This document shows positions 17,362 to 25,840 of a stretch of 64,000 nt of DNA, piece by piece. The position numbers and the translations under genes are program-made. The notes beneath the pieces are model-generated. The model saw only the letters and a program-made list of their open reading frames with translations. It ran no database searches and was not told the DNA's origin. Where the stretch lies: contig NZ_CP013188.1 in NCBI RefSeq assembly GCF_001444405.1, positions 124,001-188,000 on the forward strand, read 5' to 3'. This DNA comes from Pseudoalteromonas phenolica. Its GTDB lineage: Bacteria; Pseudomonadota; Gammaproteobacteria; Enterobacterales; Alteromonadaceae. Every line of letters begins with the position of its first letter. Within the stretch, counting starts at the first letter, position 1.

Positions 17362-18390
17362 GTGAGGCTTTTAAACAAATTAGTTCTGTTAACTTGCATG
17401 CTAGTAGGCGCAAAGTCATTAGCGGCTGACTCGCCTACGCCTTCACAGTGGAAGCCTGCGCCAGACTTACCGATTACTTTTCAAGAAGTGTATCCTGCCG
17501 TGTTTATGGACCGAGTGTTCATCGGTGGTGGCTTTACCACGACAGATTCTGACAGTTTTTATGGTTTAGGACCGACACGAAAGGTATTCATCCTAAATCC
17601 CGCAGAGCAGTTTTGGGAAAAAGCGCCTGACTTACCTGAATCTCGACATCATTTGGGGATGACGAGCAATATTCATTATGTATATGCCATCGGTGGTTTT
17701 ACTGGTCCTAAAGAGGATGCGTGGCAGCCGCAGCGGGCGGTGTATCGCCTAGATAGTAGAAAAAGTCGCTGGATGAGTGCGTCTTCTTTACCTATTCCTA
17801 TGGCCGAGTCTGTTTATGCAAACGTCGGTAAAAATATTCATGTGATTGGCGGGAAAACGCGAAAACGTGGTGAGACGCAAAACATCGACACCAACGCCCA
17901 CTATGTGTTGGTGAATAACGCGTATTGGCGAAAAGCCAAACCCGCACCGACAGCCCGCGCTTCGGCCGCAGGTGCAGTGATCGGTAATGACATCTATGTG
18001 ATTGGCGGACGGACTGGCGGTGAAAATCGACAGAACTTAAACACTGTTGAAGTATACGATACCCAAACTGAAACTTGGCAAACTCGCGCTCCTTTACCGA
18101 TTGCCGCGGCTGGCCTTGCTGCTGCCGTGATTGATGGCAAGATTATCGTCTCAGGCGGCGAAGCTTTTTCGAACACCGGCAATTGGCAAGATGGCAAAGT
18201 GTTTAACTCAGTGTTTTTGTATGACCCTAACATTGACGAGTGGCAGGAGCTTGAGCCCTTACCGACCCCGCGTCATGGTCACGGTAAAGTGAGCCTAAAC
18301 GGAGAAGTATATGTGCTCGGTGGTGCCGCTAAAATTGGTCCGCAAGAAACTCTATCAAGCACTTTGATTTATCATCCAACACAAGACTGA
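17362..18390 (+). CDS. Exported Kelch-repeat protein
   Basis: 342 aa from GTG 17362, chosen because aaggag lies 6 bases upstream and because this start leaves a proper signal peptide (RLLNKLVLLTCMLVGAKSLAA); in-frame starts further up (17266) lack both. Five or six Kelch blades follow, with GG doublets and spaced Tyr/Trp: YAIGGF, HVIGGKT, YVIGGRTGG, IVSGGEA, YVLGGAA, each followed by W about 45 residues later. A periplasmic six-bladed beta-propeller of unknown ligand; some relatives act as sialate mutarotases, but this is not shown. Confidence 0.88.
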   Translation: MRLLNKLVLLTCMLVGAKSLAADSPTPSQWKPAPDLPITFQEVYPAVFMDRVFIGGGFTTTDSDSFYGLGPTRKVFILNPAEQFWEKAPDLPESRHHLGMTSNIHYVYAIGGFTGPKEDAWQPQRAVYRLDSRKSRWMSASSLPIPMAESVYANVGKNIHVIGGKTRKRGETQNIDTNAHYVLVNNAYWRKAKPAPTARASAAGAVIGNDIYVIGGRTGGENRQNLNTVEVYDTQTETWQTRAPLPIAAAGLAAAVIDGKIIVSGGEAFSNTGNWQDGKVFNSVFLYDPNIDEWQELEPLPTPRHGHGKVSLNGEVYVLGGAAKIGPQETLSSTLIYHPTQD

Positions 18391-18400
18391 TTAAAAGTAG

Positions 18401-18430
18401 AAAGCGTTAGAGTCTTCTAACGCTTTTAAT
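18401..18430 (+). terminator. Terminator after the Kelch gene
   Basis: Stem aaagcgttaga (18401-18411), loop gtct, tctaacgcttt (18416-18426). It lies between convergent genes and may serve both. Confidence 0.85.
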
Positions 18431-18451
18431 TCAGGCTCTTCTTAGAAGCAA

Positions 18452-19753
18452 TTATAAAACCAGAGTAAACTTAGCCCCTTCACCTACCTCAGAGGCCACT
18501 TTTATACGTCCTTTATGGCGATGAATAATTTGCTGACTAAGGGCTAAGCCTATGCCTGAGCCCTTAGATTTAGTGGTAAAAAAAGGCACGAAGATCTTCT
18601 CAAGTGCACTCTCTTCTATGCCATCGCCGTTATCCTGTATGGTGATTTCGCATTTTCCATAGCGGTTAATGCTCGCAGTGATATTCACTGCTTTCTCATT
18701 TTTTTGACTTATCATTAAGGCATCTAGCGCATTGGTGATTAGGTTAACTAGCACTTGCTCAAGCATCTTTTTATCGCCTGAGACAGTTAAGTTTTCGGGC
18801 TCAATCGAAAGTGTTAAAGCGATATTGGCCTCATCAAACTGTGGTTTAACGAGCGGCTGCAAATCATCAAATAGGCTTTGCACAGAGAGTGGTTGTAGCT
18901 CTAAATGAGGAATATGTGTGAGCTTACGATAATCTTCAATAAACCCAAGCAAAGACTGACTGCGAATGCCAATGGCGTTCAGGCTTTGCAGGTAATCGTC
19001 GACTAAATCTTGATCATCTACTTGGTTTGCAAGCTGCTGCTCTGTGATGGTCGCCAGGGTGTTTGAGAGCGAATAAATAGGAGCGACAGAGTTACCAATT
19101 TCATGAATTAATACGCGAATAAGCTTTTGCCATGAATCCATTTGCGTACTTTCTATTTGCTCAGAAATGGCTGTAAACAGCCAAAGCTCATAGCGACTAT
19201 TATGGTAATTAAAGGCGAAATATTTAAATAGCATGTCGTCTTCGACACTGGCACCTTGTTTGGTTTGTTCAAGAATAGACTTTGCGCTTAGGAGTTCTTT
19301 CGCATCGCTAAACGTTCGAATGTCTAGGCTTTGCTTAGCGGTATTGTTACACACAACTACGTCTTGCTGATTCTTGATGAGGATCACCCCTGCATCAATG
19401 TGTTGTAGCATGGTCTCAAAAATAGCGACTTGTTCTGCTTGCTTGAATTTATCGTCTTGTACTTTTTTGATCAGGTCATTGCAGATTTTTTGCTCTTTTG
19501 CACCTAGGGTGTGGGTTTCACTGAGGCGAAAACTACTGTCTTGATATTTCAGTGCATTGATGACTTCGTTGAATTGCTGTTGCTGTTTGGCAAAAAGCTT
19601 GAGTGTCAGGGCTGCAAATAGAGCTGAGCCAAAGAAAGCCAAAATGCTGAGCAAAGTGGCATGGCTGAATGCAACACCATAAAGCCCAATACAGGCAAAA
19701 CCGACTGCCGAAACAAAGTAACCCAACACCGCTGCGCTGTTTTTATTAAACAC
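18452..19753 (-). CDS. Sensor histidine kinase (NtrY/NtrB-like) of the export operon
   Basis: 433 aa from GTG 19753, chosen because ggagaag lies just upstream and because it overlaps the regulator's stop by 8 nt; a longer frame to 19840 would run inside the regulator gene. Two membrane segments (residues ~8-55), a PAS-like middle with ETMLQHIDAGVILIKNQQDVVV (centre: HIDAGVILI), H-box LIRVLIHEIGNSVAPI (His ~ residue 235), then ATPase motifs LVNLITNALDAL, DNGDGIEE and GSGIGLALSQQII. It autophosphorylates and passes phosphate to the adjacent sigma-54 response regulator. Confidence 0.92.
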   Translation of the reverse strand: MFNKNSAAVLGYFVSAVGFACIGLYGVAFSHATLLSILAFFGSALFAALTLKLFAKQQQQFNEVINALKYQDSSFRLSETHTLGAKEQKICNDLIKKVQDDKFKQAEQVAIFETMLQHIDAGVILIKNQQDVVVCNNTAKQSLDIRTFSDAKELLSAKSILEQTKQGASVEDDMLFKYFAFNYHNSRYELWLFTAISEQIESTQMDSWQKLIRVLIHEIGNSVAPIYSLSNTLATITEQQLANQVDDQDLVDDYLQSLNAIGIRSQSLLGFIEDYRKLTHIPHLELQPLSVQSLFDDLQPLVKPQFDEANIALTLSIEPENLTVSGDKKMLEQVLVNLITNALDALMISQKNEKAVNITASINRYGKCEITIQDNGDGIEESALEKIFVPFFTTKSKGSGIGLALSQQIIHRHKGRIKVASEVGEGAKFTLVL

Positions 19754-21116
19754 CGTACTTCTCCATTTTGCGATATAACGACGCACGGGTGATACCGAGT
19801 GCTTTAGCTGCATGGCTAATGTTGCCTTTAAAATCAGCAATGGCGCGCTCTATGGTCATTTGTTCAATGTCAGCAAGGTCATAGGTGTCGAGCTGCGCAG
19901 CAGCGCTTTGCGTCTCTTGGCTAGGCATGAGCTGAAATTGCAGTTGTTCACCGTCTGATAAAATCACTGAGCGCTCAACTAAGTGCTGTAGCTCACGAAT
20001 ATTGCCCGGCCAATCATAGGCAAGTAACTGCGCCATGGTCTTATCACTCACCGTTTTATGGCCTAGTTTGTATTTTTTGGAGTAAAGATCGGCATAAAAC
20101 TCTATCAGCAATGGAATATCTTGCGGTCTATCGCGTAGTGCCGGCAGTGTGATCTCGACGGTATTGATGCGATACAACAAGTCTTGTCTGAACGAGCCTT
20201 CACGCACCATGTCGTATAAATTCATGTTGGTCGCGGTGATCAAACGAATATCGACCGAAATTTCTTTGCTACCGCCAACAGGGGTGATCACGCGGTTTTG
20301 AATAGCAGTTAATAGCTTGCCTTGTAATTCGAGTGGAATATTCCCGATTTCATCTAAAAAGAGAGTGCCGGTGTCGGCCAACTCAAAGCGACCTTGCTTG
20401 TTTTCTTTGGCATCGGTGAATGCGCCTTTGGCATGGCCAAATAGCTCACTTTCAAATAACGAGCTGGCAATGGTACCCATATCAACCGATAAAAAGGTAT
20501 CGTTAGCACGCAATGATTGTTTATGAAATTCTCGGGCGATAACTTCTTTTCCTGTGCCACTTTCACCTAAAATCAGTACATTGGCATCGGTCTTTGCGGC
20601 TTTTTCGAGGGTTGTGAACACTTGCTCCATGGCAGGGCTTTTGGCAATGAGGTTCTCAAATGGACGATTTTGATCTGCCAAAGACAGCGCCGCGATTTGG
20701 TTCAGCTTTTTGCTTTTTTGGCGCTGTGCGCTCAAGTCAATACAGTTCGCAACGGTTGCCAGTAGCTTTTCGTTTTGCCAAGGCTTGAGCACAAAATCAC
20801 TGGCCCCTTGTTTGATGGCATCCACTGCCATCGACATATCGCCAAAAGCGGTAAATAGCACCACAACGGCGTCTTCGTCGATGGCTTTGATTTGTTTTAA
20901 CCAGTAAAAGCCTTCAGCCCCTGAGGTTGATTCCCGGGTGAAATTCATATCGAGTAAGATAAGAGAAAAAGACTCTTTCTCCATGGCGTCACTGATGTTG
21001 TGTGGGTTATCTAGTGTGACAACACGTTTGTAGTGTTGTTTTAATAACATCTTAGTGGCAATTAAGATCTCGGCGTTGTCATCAACCACCAAAATCGACT
21101 TATCAATTACAGCCAT
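19746..21116 (-). CDS. Sigma-54-dependent response regulator (NtrC family)
   Basis: 456 aa from ATG 21116, chosen for aagga 9 bases upstream; an upstream TTG at 21137 is less likely. Receiver domain with ILVVDDNAE and phospho-acceptor Asp56 in LILLDMNF; AAA+ domain with Walker A GESGTGKE (~170), the sigma-54 contact loop ELFGHAKGAFTDA, Walker B TLFLDEIGN; C-terminal Fis-type helix-turn-helix (ISHAAKALGITRASLYRKM). It should activate a sigma-54 promoter when phosphorylated; the best candidate is at 21241-21255, divergent from it. Confidence 0.95.
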   Translation of the reverse strand: MAVIDKSILVVDDNAEILIATKMLLKQHYKRVVTLDNPHNISDAMEKESFSLILLDMNFTRESTSGAEGFYWLKQIKAIDEDAVVVLFTAFGDMSMAVDAIKQGASDFVLKPWQNEKLLATVANCIDLSAQRQKSKKLNQIAALSLADQNRPFENLIAKSPAMEQVFTTLEKAAKTDANVLILGESGTGKEVIAREFHKQSLRANDTFLSVDMGTIASSLFESELFGHAKGAFTDAKENKQGRFELADTGTLFLDEIGNIPLELQGKLLTAIQNRVITPVGGSKEISVDIRLITATNMNLYDMVREGSFRQDLLYRINTVEITLPALRDRPQDIPLLIEFYADLYSKKYKLGHKTVSDKTMAQLLAYDWPGNIRELQHLVERSVILSDGEQLQFQLMPSQETQSAAAQLDTYDLADIEQMTIERAIADFKGNISHAAKALGITRASLYRKMEKYGV

Positions 21117-21138
21117 GGCGCATTTCCTTACTTTCAAA

Positions 21139-21156
21139 GTGTACGATATCGTACAC
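21139..21156. promoter_or_regulatory. Perfect 18-bp palindrome, candidate enhancer (UAS) for the response regulator
   Basis: gtgtacgatatcgtacac is a perfect dyad. Its centre lies ~105 bp upstream of the -24 element at 21241, the distance normal for sigma-54 activators, and 23 bp before the regulator's own start, so it could serve both activation and autoregulation. Confidence 0.6.
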
Positions 21157-21240
21157 CAAGTGTTTTAAAGTTTTACACTTTTATCTGTGTTAAATCGCAC
21201 TTAAAATGGTAACTGATTGTTTTATATTGGTTTTTGTTTC

Positions 21241-21255
21241 TGGCATAGTAATTGT
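21241..21255 (+). promoter_or_regulatory. Candidate sigma-54 promoter of the HlyD/ABC/FtsX operon
   Basis: tggcatagtaattgt agrees with TGGCACGN4TTGC at TGGCA and TTG with exact spacing (GG then N10 then GT, where the consensus is GC). It lies ~40 bp before the first gene. Confidence 0.6.
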
Positions 21256-21293
21256 CTTATATCTAACAAATCTAAACGATTAGGATGTTAGAA

Positions 21294-22541
21294 ATGGATA
21301 AAGTGATCAGCAAAAAACGCACATTTAAAGCAGGGTGGTTGGCAGCGCCAGCAATTGCCATCGCGTATTTTTTAATAAGCAATACCGCGAATAGTAGTGG
21401 CAGTCATTACAACCTAGAAATGGACAAAATTAAGGTCAGTACAGTCACTCGTGGTGAATTCACCGATATGATCCCACTGCGCGGCAATATTACCCCGAGT
21501 AAATCAGTGTATTTAGACGCCATTGAGGGCGGCCGTGTAGAGCAGCGCTTTGTAGAGGAAGGCGCTATGGTTAAAAAAGGCGATAAGATTTTAGCCTTAA
21601 GCAATACTGGTTTGCAGCTAGATGTTATCTCTCGTGAAGCACAAATTTCTGAGCAGTTAAATAACCTACACAATACTCGTTTAGCCATCGACCAAAACCG
21701 TTTAAATCTAAAGCGCAACTTATTAGAGCTGGATTTTGAAATTAAACAGAGTGAGCGCAAACTAGCTCAGCATAAAAAGCTGGTGGCGAACAACCTAGTA
21801 TCGCAAGACGAATTAAAAGCCGTGATTGACCGCACACAGTACTTAAAAGATCGCCGCACGCTGGTAATTGAACAGCAAGAGCAAGATGAGCTTATTCGTA
21901 CTGCACAAATTGCCCAACTTGAAGACAGTGTTGCACAGCTTAATAAGAACTTAAGTTTCGCCCGTAAGAACCTTGAAAACCTAGTGATCAAAGCGCCGAT
22001 TGACGGCCAGCTAACCGCATTCAATGCTGAGCTGGGAGAATCGAAGTCGCGAGGTTCACGTTTAGGTCAGGTTGATATTGTCGGTGAGTACAAGGTCAGT
22101 GCGTTAATTGATGAATTTTATCTGGGCCGTGTATTTGCTGGGCAAACCGCAAAAATCACCCATCAAGGTCAAGATTACACACTGACACTTGCAAAAGTGT
22201 ATGCCGAGGTAAGTAATGGTCGTTTTGAAGTTGATTTAACCTTTAACGATGCCTTACCTGAGCGTATTCGTCGCGGCCAAACGTTACAAATGGAACTGCT
22301 ACTTGCCGATGCAAAACCAGCCAAGATGATCCCAAATGGCGGCTTCTTCCTTGATACAGCTGGTAAGTGGGTGTTTGTAATCGAGCAAGGTAGTGATGTT
22401 GCTGTTCGTAAACAAGTTCGCTTAGGCCAGCGCAATAACAAATTCATTGAAGTGTTAGAGGGATTAAATGAGGGCGACAGAGTTATCACCTCAAGCTATA
22501 GCACTTTTATCAACATGCAGACTTTAAAGCTGACGCAGTAA
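21294..22541 (+). CDS. Periplasmic adaptor (HlyD/MFP) of an ABC exporter
   Basis: 415 aa from ATG 21294, with agga 8 bases upstream; ATG 21285 is in frame but too close to that site. One N-terminal membrane helix (residues ~12-28), a biotinyl-lipoyl half motif (GGRVEQRFVEEGAMVKKGD), a long alpha-helical hairpin of coiled coil (~115-205), the second lipoyl half (NLVIKAPIDGQLTAF), then beta-barrel domains. It joins the inner-membrane ABC transporter to an outer-membrane channel; no TolC gene is in the window. First gene of a three-gene operon. Confidence 0.92.
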   Translation: MDKVISKKRTFKAGWLAAPAIAIAYFLISNTANSSGSHYNLEMDKIKVSTVTRGEFTDMIPLRGNITPSKSVYLDAIEGGRVEQRFVEEGAMVKKGDKILALSNTGLQLDVISREAQISEQLNNLHNTRLAIDQNRLNLKRNLLELDFEIKQSERKLAQHKKLVANNLVSQDELKAVIDRTQYLKDRRTLVIEQQEQDELIRTAQIAQLEDSVAQLNKNLSFARKNLENLVIKAPIDGQLTAFNAELGESKSRGSRLGQVDIVGEYKVSALIDEFYLGRVFAGQTAKITHQGQDYTLTLAKVYAEVSNGRFEVDLTFNDALPERIRRGQTLQMELLLADAKPAKMIPNGGFFLDTAGKWVFVIEQGSDVAVRKQVRLGQRNNKFIEVLEGLNEGDRVITSSYSTFINMQTLKLTQ

Positions 22542-22603
22542 ACGTGCGTCACCAATTAACAATTAGAAAGATTTAAAAATTAAAAAGAATTAGGACTAAA
22601 CAG

Positions 22604-23293
22604 ATGATCAACTTAACTAACATTAGCAAAATATTCCGCACAGAATCAGTCGAAACACATGCGCTTGATAGCGTCTCGCTGCACGTAGAGAGAGGTGAGT
22701 TTGTGGCCATTATGGGTCAGTCTGGCTCGGGTAAATCAACGCTACTGAATATCGTCGGCATGCTCGATCACATCGACCAAGGTGAATACATTTTTGATGG
22801 CAAAAACATTAGTGGCTTTACCGAAAATAAGCTGGCCGACATTCGCAAAGACAACATTGGCTTTATCTTCCAAAGCTTTAACTTAATTGATGAGCTAACC
22901 GTTTTTGAAAATGTTGAACTGCCATTGGTTTACCAAGGCATAGCGAAAAAAGAGCGTGAGCAGCGCGTATTGGCGATTTTAGAAAAGGTCGACATTGCGC
23001 ACCGCAAAGATCATTACCCACAGCAGCTCTCAGGCGGTCAGCAGCAAAGGGTCGCAGTAGGGCGTGCCATTGTCGCAGAGCCAAAAATGCTCTTGGCCGA
23101 TGAGCCAACAGGTAACCTAGATTCCAAAAACGGTGAAGAGGTCATGAAGTTACTTGCGCAATTAAATCGTGAAGGTGTAACCATTGTGATGGTTACTCAC
23201 TCAGATCACCATGCCAATTACGCACACCGCGTGATCAATGTATTAGACGGTCATATCGTGTCACAAAATATGCAGGAGGTGCGTTGTGCTTAA
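22604..23293 (+). CDS. ABC transporter ATP-binding subunit (MacB/LolD type)
   Basis: 229 aa. Walker A GQSGSGKST (~38-46), Q-loop IFQSFNLIDELTVFENVELP, signature LSGGQQQRVAVGRAI, Walker B MLLADEPTGNLDS and H-loop VTHSDHHA are all intact. It powers the FtsX-like permease that follows and overlaps it by 8 nt, implying coupled translation. Cytoplasmic face of the inner membrane. Confidence 0.95.
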   Translation: MINLTNISKIFRTESVETHALDSVSLHVERGEFVAIMGQSGSGKSTLLNIVGMLDHIDQGEYIFDGKNISGFTENKLADIRKDNIGFIFQSFNLIDELTVFENVELPLVYQGIAKKEREQRVLAILEKVDIAHRKDHYPQQLSGGQQQRVAVGRAIVAEPKMLLADEPTGNLDSKNGEEVMKLLAQLNREGVTIVMVTHSDHHANYAHRVINVLDGHIVSQNMQEVRCA

Positions 23294-25709
23294 TAACTAT
23301 TTGACCATTGCCTATCGCAATCTGTTAAAACAAAAACTTTACTCAGGCATTAATATTTTGGGCTTAGCCATAGGCTTGGCGATTTGCATCAGCATGGCAA
23401 TCTTTGTTGAGTCTGAGTTGGGTTACGATAAACACATTAATAACCATGAAAACATCTACCGTACGTCTTTAAAAATGACAGTGCCAGGCTCGCCAGCACA
23501 ACATTTTGCACAAGGCTCGGTATATAACGCTGAACGTTTTTCGGCAAACTTTGATGAGATCCAAGAAGCAACGCGACTACGTGAAATTGGTGCCACTTTA
23601 GGGTTTGGTAATACACATTTTAGTTATGATGGCATTAATCTAGCCGATGCCAATGCGATTGAGTTTTTCTCTTTAGAAATGTTACAAGGCGATGCACAAA
23701 CAGCCCTTGCTGCTCCAAATTCTGTGGTGCTGACAGAATCTGCGGCACAGCGTTACTTCTCAAGCACTAATGTGATGGGCGAAACCCTAATGTTAGCTAA
23801 TCGCATTAGTTTAAAAGTCACAGGGGTAATTAAAGACTTACCAACACGTACTCATTTAGATATTTCAGCGCTAATTAGTATGGGTACTGCCCCTGAGTTT
23901 TTACAAAACCCAAATTGGGATCAAAACCCAAGCTTTAACTATCTGACTTATTTTCAGCTTGCGCCGAATACAGATATCAAAGCCCTTGAAGCTGGCTTTC
24001 CTGATTTCTTAGAAAACCATGTTGGCGAAGGGGTGAGTGATGCGCTGAATTATACGCTGATTAACATCACTGATATTTATCTCAACTCTCACTTCTATGG
24101 TGAAATGAAAGAAAATGGCGACATCAATATCGTCTATTCATTCAGTATTATTGCCGCGCTTATTCTACTGATTGCGTGTGTGAACTTTATGAACCTGTCT
24201 ACCGCAACGGCGACTAAACGCGCAAAAGAAGTTGGGGTACGTAAAACCCTAGGTGCGAAGAAACACAGCTTAATTACTCAGTTTATGGTTGAAGCTATTA
24301 TGCTTTGCTACATTGCTTTATTCATCGCCATTGCACTGGTTGAGGCGACCTTGCCTATTTTCGCTGACTTTATTGGCAAAGAGCTGGCATTTACCTACTT
24401 TGATTTAGGTACATTAGCTATTTTATTATCTCTGGGTTTATGTGTCGGGTTGATTTCAGGTGCGTATCCAGCGTTTTATTTAAGCGCCTTTAAACCCGCT
24501 AAGGTGCTGAAAGGTGAAGTGACGCAAGGTAAAGCTGGGGCGTTACTGCGTAAAGGTCTTGTAGTTTTTCAGTTCAGTGTGGCAATTATCTTGATTGTGG
24601 CGACCGTGGTTGCAAGCTTGCAGTTAAGCTATGCGCGTAACATTGACCTAGGTTATGACAAGTCGAATACCTTTGTACTACGTGGTTTATATACCACTGA
24701 AGCCAGCCCACAGCGCGATGCCATTAAAACGCAACTATTGGCGAACCCAAATATTAGTAGCGTAACCAAAACATCACGTTTTCCGACGGGAGCTTTAACA
24801 GATGCTATGGGCTTAATTCACCCAGCAACAAACGAAATGCAGCTTATGCCTGTGCTGTCAGTCGATGAAGACTATTTCTCGTCTTACAACATTAAGTTGC
24901 TTAGTGGCCGAGGGTTCAGCCGTGACTTCACTGCAGATGTGATTTCTCGACCTTCAGAAGAAAATCCAAACCCAGAGTTTAGTGTGGTCATTAATAGCGT
25001 AGCCGCTAAAACATTGGGTTATACCCCTGAAGAAGCAGTAGGTAAGCAGTTTAAAGTGTTATTTACTCGCACTTCTGAAGGCACAGCGACCATTGTAGGT
25101 GTAACAGAAGATTATTATTTCTCGTCTTTAAAAACAGAAGTGGCGCCAACCTATCACTTACTTAACCATAACAACGGTTACAACATGTCGATTAAGTACA
25201 CAGGCGACACGGCGCAAGTACGCGACTACATTGAGCAAACATGGAGTAAATTTGTACCTGAGCAGCCGATCGCATTGGATTACTTAGACGATAGATTCAA
25301 CCAGATGTATCAGCAAGAAGATAGAGAATTCATTGTATTCAACCTGTTCTCTTTACTGGCTATTTTCATTGCATGCTTAGGATTATTTGGCCTGGCATCC
25401 TTTACCACACAACGTCGTACCAAAGAGATTGGTATTCGTAAGGTGCTAGGCGCATCTGTGCTAGATATTGTTATCTTAATTAATAAAGAGTTCTCAAAGC
25501 AGGTGTTGATTGCCAACATCATTGCATGGCCTGCTGCCTACTTCATTATGCAAGAATGGTTAAATAGCTTTGTGTATCGTATTGATTTATCAATATTGCC
25601 ATTTGCAGTTGCAACGACTTTGGCCTTTGTGATTGCGTGGGTAACGGTTGGCTCGCTATCAGCAATTGCAGCGAAAGAGCGACCAATTACAGCATTACGG
25701 TATGAATAG
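23286..25709 (+). CDS. ABC transporter permease with two MacB-periplasmic/FtsX units
   Basis: 807 aa from GTG 23286, with aggaggt 6 bases upstream. The layout is membrane helix (~20-42), MacB-type periplasmic core, three-helix FtsX block (~275-420, with LSTATATKRAKEVGVRKTLG), a second helix and periplasmic domain (~425-660), and a second FtsX block (~665-795, with LASFTTQRRTKEIGIRKVLGAS; core RTKEIGIRKVLGAS). This double form makes a whole permease in one chain. With the adaptor it should move a lipophilic compound, peptide or lipoprotein; substrate unknown. Confidence 0.92.
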   Translation: MLNNYLTIAYRNLLKQKLYSGINILGLAIGLAICISMAIFVESELGYDKHINNHENIYRTSLKMTVPGSPAQHFAQGSVYNAERFSANFDEIQEATRLREIGATLGFGNTHFSYDGINLADANAIEFFSLEMLQGDAQTALAAPNSVVLTESAAQRYFSSTNVMGETLMLANRISLKVTGVIKDLPTRTHLDISALISMGTAPEFLQNPNWDQNPSFNYLTYFQLAPNTDIKALEAGFPDFLENHVGEGVSDALNYTLINITDIYLNSHFYGEMKENGDINIVYSFSIIAALILLIACVNFMNLSTATATKRAKEVGVRKTLGAKKHSLITQFMVEAIMLCYIALFIAIALVEATLPIFADFIGKELAFTYFDLGTLAILLSLGLCVGLISGAYPAFYLSAFKPAKVLKGEVTQGKAGALLRKGLVVFQFSVAIILIVATVVASLQLSYARNIDLGYDKSNTFVLRGLYTTEASPQRDAIKTQLLANPNISSVTKTSRFPTGALTDAMGLIHPATNEMQLMPVLSVDEDYFSSYNIKLLSGRGFSRDFTADVISRPSEENPNPEFSVVINSVAAKTLGYTPEEAVGKQFKVLFTRTSEGTATIVGVTEDYYFSSLKTEVAPTYHLLNHNNGYNMSIKYTGDTAQVRDYIEQTWSKFVPEQPIALDYLDDRFNQMYQQEDREFIVFNLFSLLAIFIACLGLFGLASFTTQRRTKEIGIRKVLGASVLDIVILINKEFSKQVLIANIIAWPAAYFIMQEWLNSFVYRIDLSILPFAVATTLAFVIAWVTVGSLSAIAAKERPITALRYE

Positions 25710-25734
25710 GGTATATCAAGATATATTAAACTTT

Positions 25735-25766
25735 GATAAAGCCAGATAGTGATAACTGGCTTTATC
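25735..25766 (+). terminator. Terminator of the export operon
   Basis: Stem gataaagccag (25735-25745) with ctggctttatc (25756-25766). Confidence 0.75.
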
Positions 25767-25776
25767 TCTCAGCAAA

Positions 25777-25804
25777 AAAATGGCTTCTATAATGAAGCCA
25801 TTTT
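25777..25804 (-). terminator. Terminator of the convergent Calx-beta gene
   Basis: Stem aaaatggcttc (25777-25787) with gaagccatttt (25794-25804), preceded by seven A, which read as a T run on the minus strand. Confidence 0.75.
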
Positions 25805-25840
25805 GCGTTTGCACTATTGTGGGAGAGTACTTGAGTTACA

